In this document: positions 61,319 to 64,000 of the stretch, piece by piece
How positions within the stretch are numbered: the stretch's first letter is position 1
Layout: the number at the start of each line of letters is the position of its first letter
NCBI GenBank assembly: GCA_019638615.1
Contig: JAHBTL010000012.1
Location: forward strand, 62,001-126,000
Length of the DNA stretch: 64,000 bases
Direction: 5' to 3'
Source of the DNA: Chitinophagaceae bacterium
Lineage (GTDB): Bacteria; Bacteroidota; Bacteroidia; Chitinophagales; Chitinophagaceae
Position numbers and translations under genes: made by a program
The notes under the pieces: generated by a model
Database searches by the model: none
What the model saw: only the letters and a program-made list of their open reading frames with translations
What the model was told of the DNA's origin: nothing

Positions 61319-62302
61319 TTACCCTTTAGCATATGCTATTTCGGCTGAAAACTTAGGGTCTTTATCAGGAACTTTAAGCTCCGCTGCCGCCGCGTTGCTG
61401 ATGCGGATCAGGAGCCCCTCGTTTTCCTTTCCGGGAGGAAGCTCTCCCAGTACTTTTGCAAAAACGGTTCTGTTATTAGTGGAGTTGGTAATTCTGACAA
61501 TGGTTCCGGGTGGAATATTGTTCATCAGTGCATAGTACTTGGCATCCTGCCAGCCACTGGTACTTTTAAAAATGGAACCTGCCCCCATTTCACTACGAAA
61601 CACGGCGCTTCCACGGGACTGTTGCTGGTATACGCCTTTAAAAAAACCTGTTCCATCAACATCCGTTTTTACAGTTGCGCCGGAAGAACCCTGTGCTGTA
61701 TTGACAGGCGCGGATTCAGGAGCTTTGGTGGTGGTTACAGGCTGTTGCGGCGTTTCGCCGGCCGGGGCTTTTGCAACTGCGGGCGGAGCGCTGCTCACTA
61801 CCCCCCCTATTTTACTGATGCCGCCTGCCGCCAGGGAAGAAAGTTCTTTTTTTACACGCAGAAACCCTATTACAAGCTGTTGCCCCGAACTAATATTTTC
61901 GGAAGTCAATCCATTCCATTTTTTAAGATTATCGGCGCTTACTTTATTAAAATTCTGCCCGATCCTGAACAATCCTTCTTTTTCCGTAACCGTATGATAC
62001 AATGGAACAAATGTTTCGTCTGCCTTTGCAACCCCCTGTTGCGTAAAGTTGCTGACAGTAAGGGGTATTTTTATTACCTGGTCTATTTCAAGTCCGCTGG
62101 AAATCGTTAATCCGTTCAACGGGGCAATTTCTTTGGGGCTGATATTATAGAGTCTTCCAATGCTATAAAGGTTTTCTTTAGGCGCAACTGTGTGATTTAG
62201 ATATAGTTTTCCTCCCTCGCTTTGCACATTTAAGTCAGAGGATTGTGCGGCAAGCCTTAATATGAATACAAATAATAATAATGTGAACCACAGTTTCTTC
62301 AT
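61319..62302 (-). CDS. LysM-repeat exported protein with a possible C-terminal barrel
   Basis: This 327-residue protein has a signal peptide (MKKLWFTLLLFVFILRLAAQS) and two LysM domains (about 35-80 with NHTVAPKENLYSIGRLYNIS, and about 100-150 with YHTVTEKEGLFRIGQNFNKV). An Ala/Pro/Thr-rich linker and a C-terminal RlpA/barwin-like part (YALMNNIPPGTIVRITNSTNNRTVFAKVLG) follow. LysM binds peptidoglycan, so the protein probably acts in the envelope. It is exported and lies downstream of the RsmF-like gene on the same strand, with a 68-nt gap. Confidence 0.85.
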   Translation of the reverse strand: MKKLWFTLLLFVFILRLAAQSSDLNVQSEGGKLYLNHTVAPKENLYSIGRLYNISPKEIAPLNGLTISSGLEIDQVIKIPLTVSNFTQQGVAKADETFVPLYHTVTEKEGLFRIGQNFNKVSADNLKKWNGLTSENISSGQQLVIGFLRVKKELSSLAAGGISKIGGVVSSAPPAVAKAPAGETPQQPVTTTKAPESAPVNTAQGSSGATVKTDVDGTGFFKGVYQQQSRGSAVFRSEMGAGSIFKSTSGWQDAKYYALMNNIPPGTIVRITNSTNNRTVFAKVLGELPPGKENEGLLIRISNAAAAELKVPDKDPKFSAEIAYAKG

Positions 62303-62370
62303 CAGATATTATTTATTGTCAGCACCTACGAAAATAGTAAAAATTACCGATTGGATATATAACGTGAAAA

Positions 62371-63789
62371 TCAATGTTTTAATATCCGGAAACGCTGTGG
62401 ATAATAGTTATTTATCCTGTTTGGCAAAACCTTTACCCAACCTAAACAAAAACCATTATAAACAACCGCGGCCCAGCCTTTTACAGCAGCGTTTCCTTCC
62501 ATTTCCTGTTTGCGCAGGTATTGAAGAGCAATATCCAGATCTACCGTAAACTGATTCACATTGCTGGAAATCAACCTGCTGAGCAAAAGCTCATGATCCG
62601 GGATAAGCTCGTTCCTGATCATCTTTCCTATCCTGATCCCCGCTTTTTTAACATACAGCATCTGCATTAATACCGCTATGTCCTTTCCCCGGTTCCTGTC
62701 AAACGCCAGTATCTCCTCTTCTAACAATACATAGTCGTATTTAGCTGCATCCACGATCCATTCTTCCAGTATTTTTTGCCCATGGCTGCCCACATTTAAC
62801 AATTTCTTTCCTTTTTCCGGCGCCGTGGATGCCGTGCCCAGCTTTTCAACACAGGCCATAAACAAGCCTTCTCCTTCTACCCGATCGGGGTAAAACCGGT
62901 ATCCCGGGCAGCCCGAGACAGACCTCGTTTCAATGATCCCCCACTGCTCTTCCTTCATTATCCTTTTGCTTTCCACCTGAAATTTCCCGTTCATCCAGTC
63001 GAGTATATCTTCATTTTCCTCTTTTGAATAAGAGCAGGTCGAGTAGATCAACAATCCATTTTCCTTGAGACAGGGCCAAACGTCTTCGAGTATGCGCCGC
63101 TGCCGCTTAGCGCAATGATCAACATGCTGCAACGACCACTCTCCTATCGCCTTCTCATCTTTCCTGAACATGCCGCTACCGCTGCAGGGAGCATCTACCA
63201 CTATCACATCAAAAAAGCCCGGCAACCTCTTAAAATCTGCGGCATCGTTACTGGTCACTACCACGTTTTCATTGCCCCATTTAATAATATTTTCTATTAA
63301 AATGCCTGCGCGTGCTTTAATTACCTCATTACACACTACAAGTCCCTTGGGAAAAAGCGATGAAAGATGTGTGGACTTTCCGCCGGGAGCGGCACAGAGA
63401 TCCAACACGCGGTATGCTTCACTGTTATGTAAAGGCAACACTTTTTTTACAACCTGTTCCAGGAACATAGAAGAAGCCTCCTGCACGTAATACGCTCCGG
63501 CATGAAACAACGGGTCAAGCGTAAAGGAAGGGCGTTGTGATAAATAATAGCCTGTTGAGCACCAGGGTACCGGAGACAAGGGTGCTTGCTTACCCAACTC
63601 AGCAAGTACCGTGTTTACCGCCCCGTCATCCGCAGCCATATTTTTTTTACCCGGATTGAGCCTTACGGATGTGATTTGTCCGCCTGCCTCATGTACTTTC
63701 ACAAAAGACTCTTCTGAAAATCCCTGTAGGTCTTGTAACGATTGTAATAATTCAACAGGAAGCTGCAAATTTTTCAATTTAAATCGCAA
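62371..63789 (-). CDS. RsmB/RsmF-type rRNA (cytosine-5-)-methyltransferase
   Basis: This 472-residue protein has an N-terminal RNA-binding part (VHEAGGQITSVRLNPGK, PFTLDPLFHAG-type region), an S-adenosylmethionine fold (VLDLCAAPGGKSTHLSSLFPKG) and two catalytic cysteines (DAPCSGSGMFRK and IYSTCSYSKEENE). The C-terminal PUA-like domain marks it as RsmF-like, and it probably methylates 16S rRNA. The start is uncertain. The TTG at 63789 overlaps a possible -7 box (TATATTTG, 63794-63787), and TTG codons at 63777 or 63768 would fit better. Confidence 0.88.
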   Translation of the reverse strand: MRFKLKNLQLPVELLQSLQDLQGFSEESFVKVHEAGGQITSVRLNPGKKNMAADDGAVNTVLAELGKQAPLSPVPWCSTGYYLSQRPSFTLDPLFHAGAYYVQEASSMFLEQVVKKVLPLHNSEAYRVLDLCAAPGGKSTHLSSLFPKGLVVCNEVIKARAGILIENIIKWGNENVVVTSNDAADFKRLPGFFDVIVVDAPCSGSGMFRKDEKAIGEWSLQHVDHCAKRQRRILEDVWPCLKENGLLIYSTCSYSKEENEDILDWMNGKFQVESKRIMKEEQWGIIETRSVSGCPGYRFYPDRVEGEGLFMACVEKLGTASTAPEKGKKLLNVGSHGQKILEEWIVDAAKYDYVLLEEEILAFDRNRGKDIAVLMQMLYVKKAGIRIGKMIRNELIPDHELLLSRLISSNVNQFTVDLDIALQYLRKQEMEGNAAVKGWAAVVYNGFCLGWVKVLPNRINNYYPQRFRILKH

Positions 63790-63818
63790 ATATAATTCAC
63801 GACGCCAGCTTTCTGTAT

Positions 63819-64000
63819 TTAAAACCTTATCACAAAATCCTGCTTTACTTTAAAGTCGGGGTTAAAAAATACGATACCGATAAAAAACAGGTCAATACTA
63901 CAGGTAACCGCAGGATGCACAATGATTTTTTTCCATGCAGCTTCCATGCCCCTGCTCCAGTGAATATCATCGAACACCAGAATGGTGCCCCGATGCGTAT
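63819..64000 (-). CDS. C-terminal part of a class I SAM-dependent O-methyltransferase-like protein
   Basis: The frame is open at the right edge and covers 60 codons ending at the stop 63819. The readable part has ILVFDDIHWSRGMEAAW, KKIIVHPAVTCSIDLFF and VFFNPDFKVKQDFVIRF. It resembles the end of class I SAM methyltransferases of Bacteroidota (the FDDIHWS motif). The start and the SAM-binding site lie beyond the window. Confidence 0.7.
   Translation of the reverse strand, partial: THRGTILVFDDIHWSRGMEAAWKKIIVHPAVTCSIDLFFIGIVFFNPDFKVKQDFVIRF

Overview
The window reads as chromosomal DNA of a Bacteroidota bacterium, most likely of the Chitinophagaceae or a close relative (inference from gene content; no rRNA or tRNA gene was found). 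Signs of this are the repeated Bacteroidota -7 promoter box TAnnTTTG, the scarcity of Shine-Dalgarno sequences, a DAHP synthase fused to chorismate mutase, a short AMP nucleosidase, LytTR two-component genes, many lipoproteins and a CcmB/CcsA/CcmD cytochrome c assembly set.

Layout. 0-10 kb: folC, a ferritin-like stress protein, a CHASE3 histidine kinase, a CsbD/small membrane protein pair, a sigma-54 response regulator divergent from that pair, a stand-alone nuclease-like protein, AMP nucleosidase and a double ABC ATPase. 9.8-16 kb: queA with a long structured 5' leader, an OmpA-like protein, a cytochrome c/FG-GAP lipoprotein, a NeuD-type acyltransferase, a broken lipoprotein gene and much repetitive intergenic DNA. 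16-26.2 kb: a long minus-strand aromatic amino acid cluster (pheA, aminotransferase, tyrA, DEAD-box helicase, DAHP synthase-chorismate mutase, a RAYT-like transposase, aroB, aroA, aroC). 26.3-32.1 kb: an alanine-rich lipoprotein, an ECF sigma factor overlapping an apparent anti-sigma/serine protease fusion, an esterase, and an ATP-grasp plus GCS2 ligase pair. 32.1-39.5 kb: a minus-strand nucleotide-sugar operon (rmlD, rmlC, rmlB, two UDP-sugar dehydrogenases, a UDP-glucuronate decarboxylase-like SDR, a DegT aminotransferase). 39.5-51.7 kb: waaA, tdk, cytochrome c assembly, glutamate dehydrogenase, cupins, a LytS/LytTR pair and YceI. 51.8-56 kb: a surface-glycan cluster (glycosyltransferase, sugar transferase, GNAT, PLP enzyme, ATP-grasp). 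56.7-64 kb: a Tat-exported isomerase-like protein, murB, two oxidoreductases, YceI, a LysM protein, an RsmF-like rRNA methyltransferase and a partial methyltransferase.

The most striking observation is a complete-looking ribosome-mediated attenuator in front of pheA. A 27-codon leader peptide has nine Phe/Tyr codons within ten consecutive codons. It is followed by a perfect 8-bp intrinsic terminator and a mutually exclusive 9-bp antiterminator, and preceded by a perfect TAnnTTTG box. It is placed to tie the whole Phe/Tyr cluster to charged tRNA-Phe and tRNA-Tyr.

Other notable points are a promoter-plus-structured-leader arrangement before queA, a family of phrase-like intergenic repeats (some hairpin-forming) with a RAYT-like transposase gene beside one copy, a perfect 20-bp palindrome upstream of yceI, and a sigma factor paired with a membrane-bound protease that carries an anti-sigma-like N-terminus.
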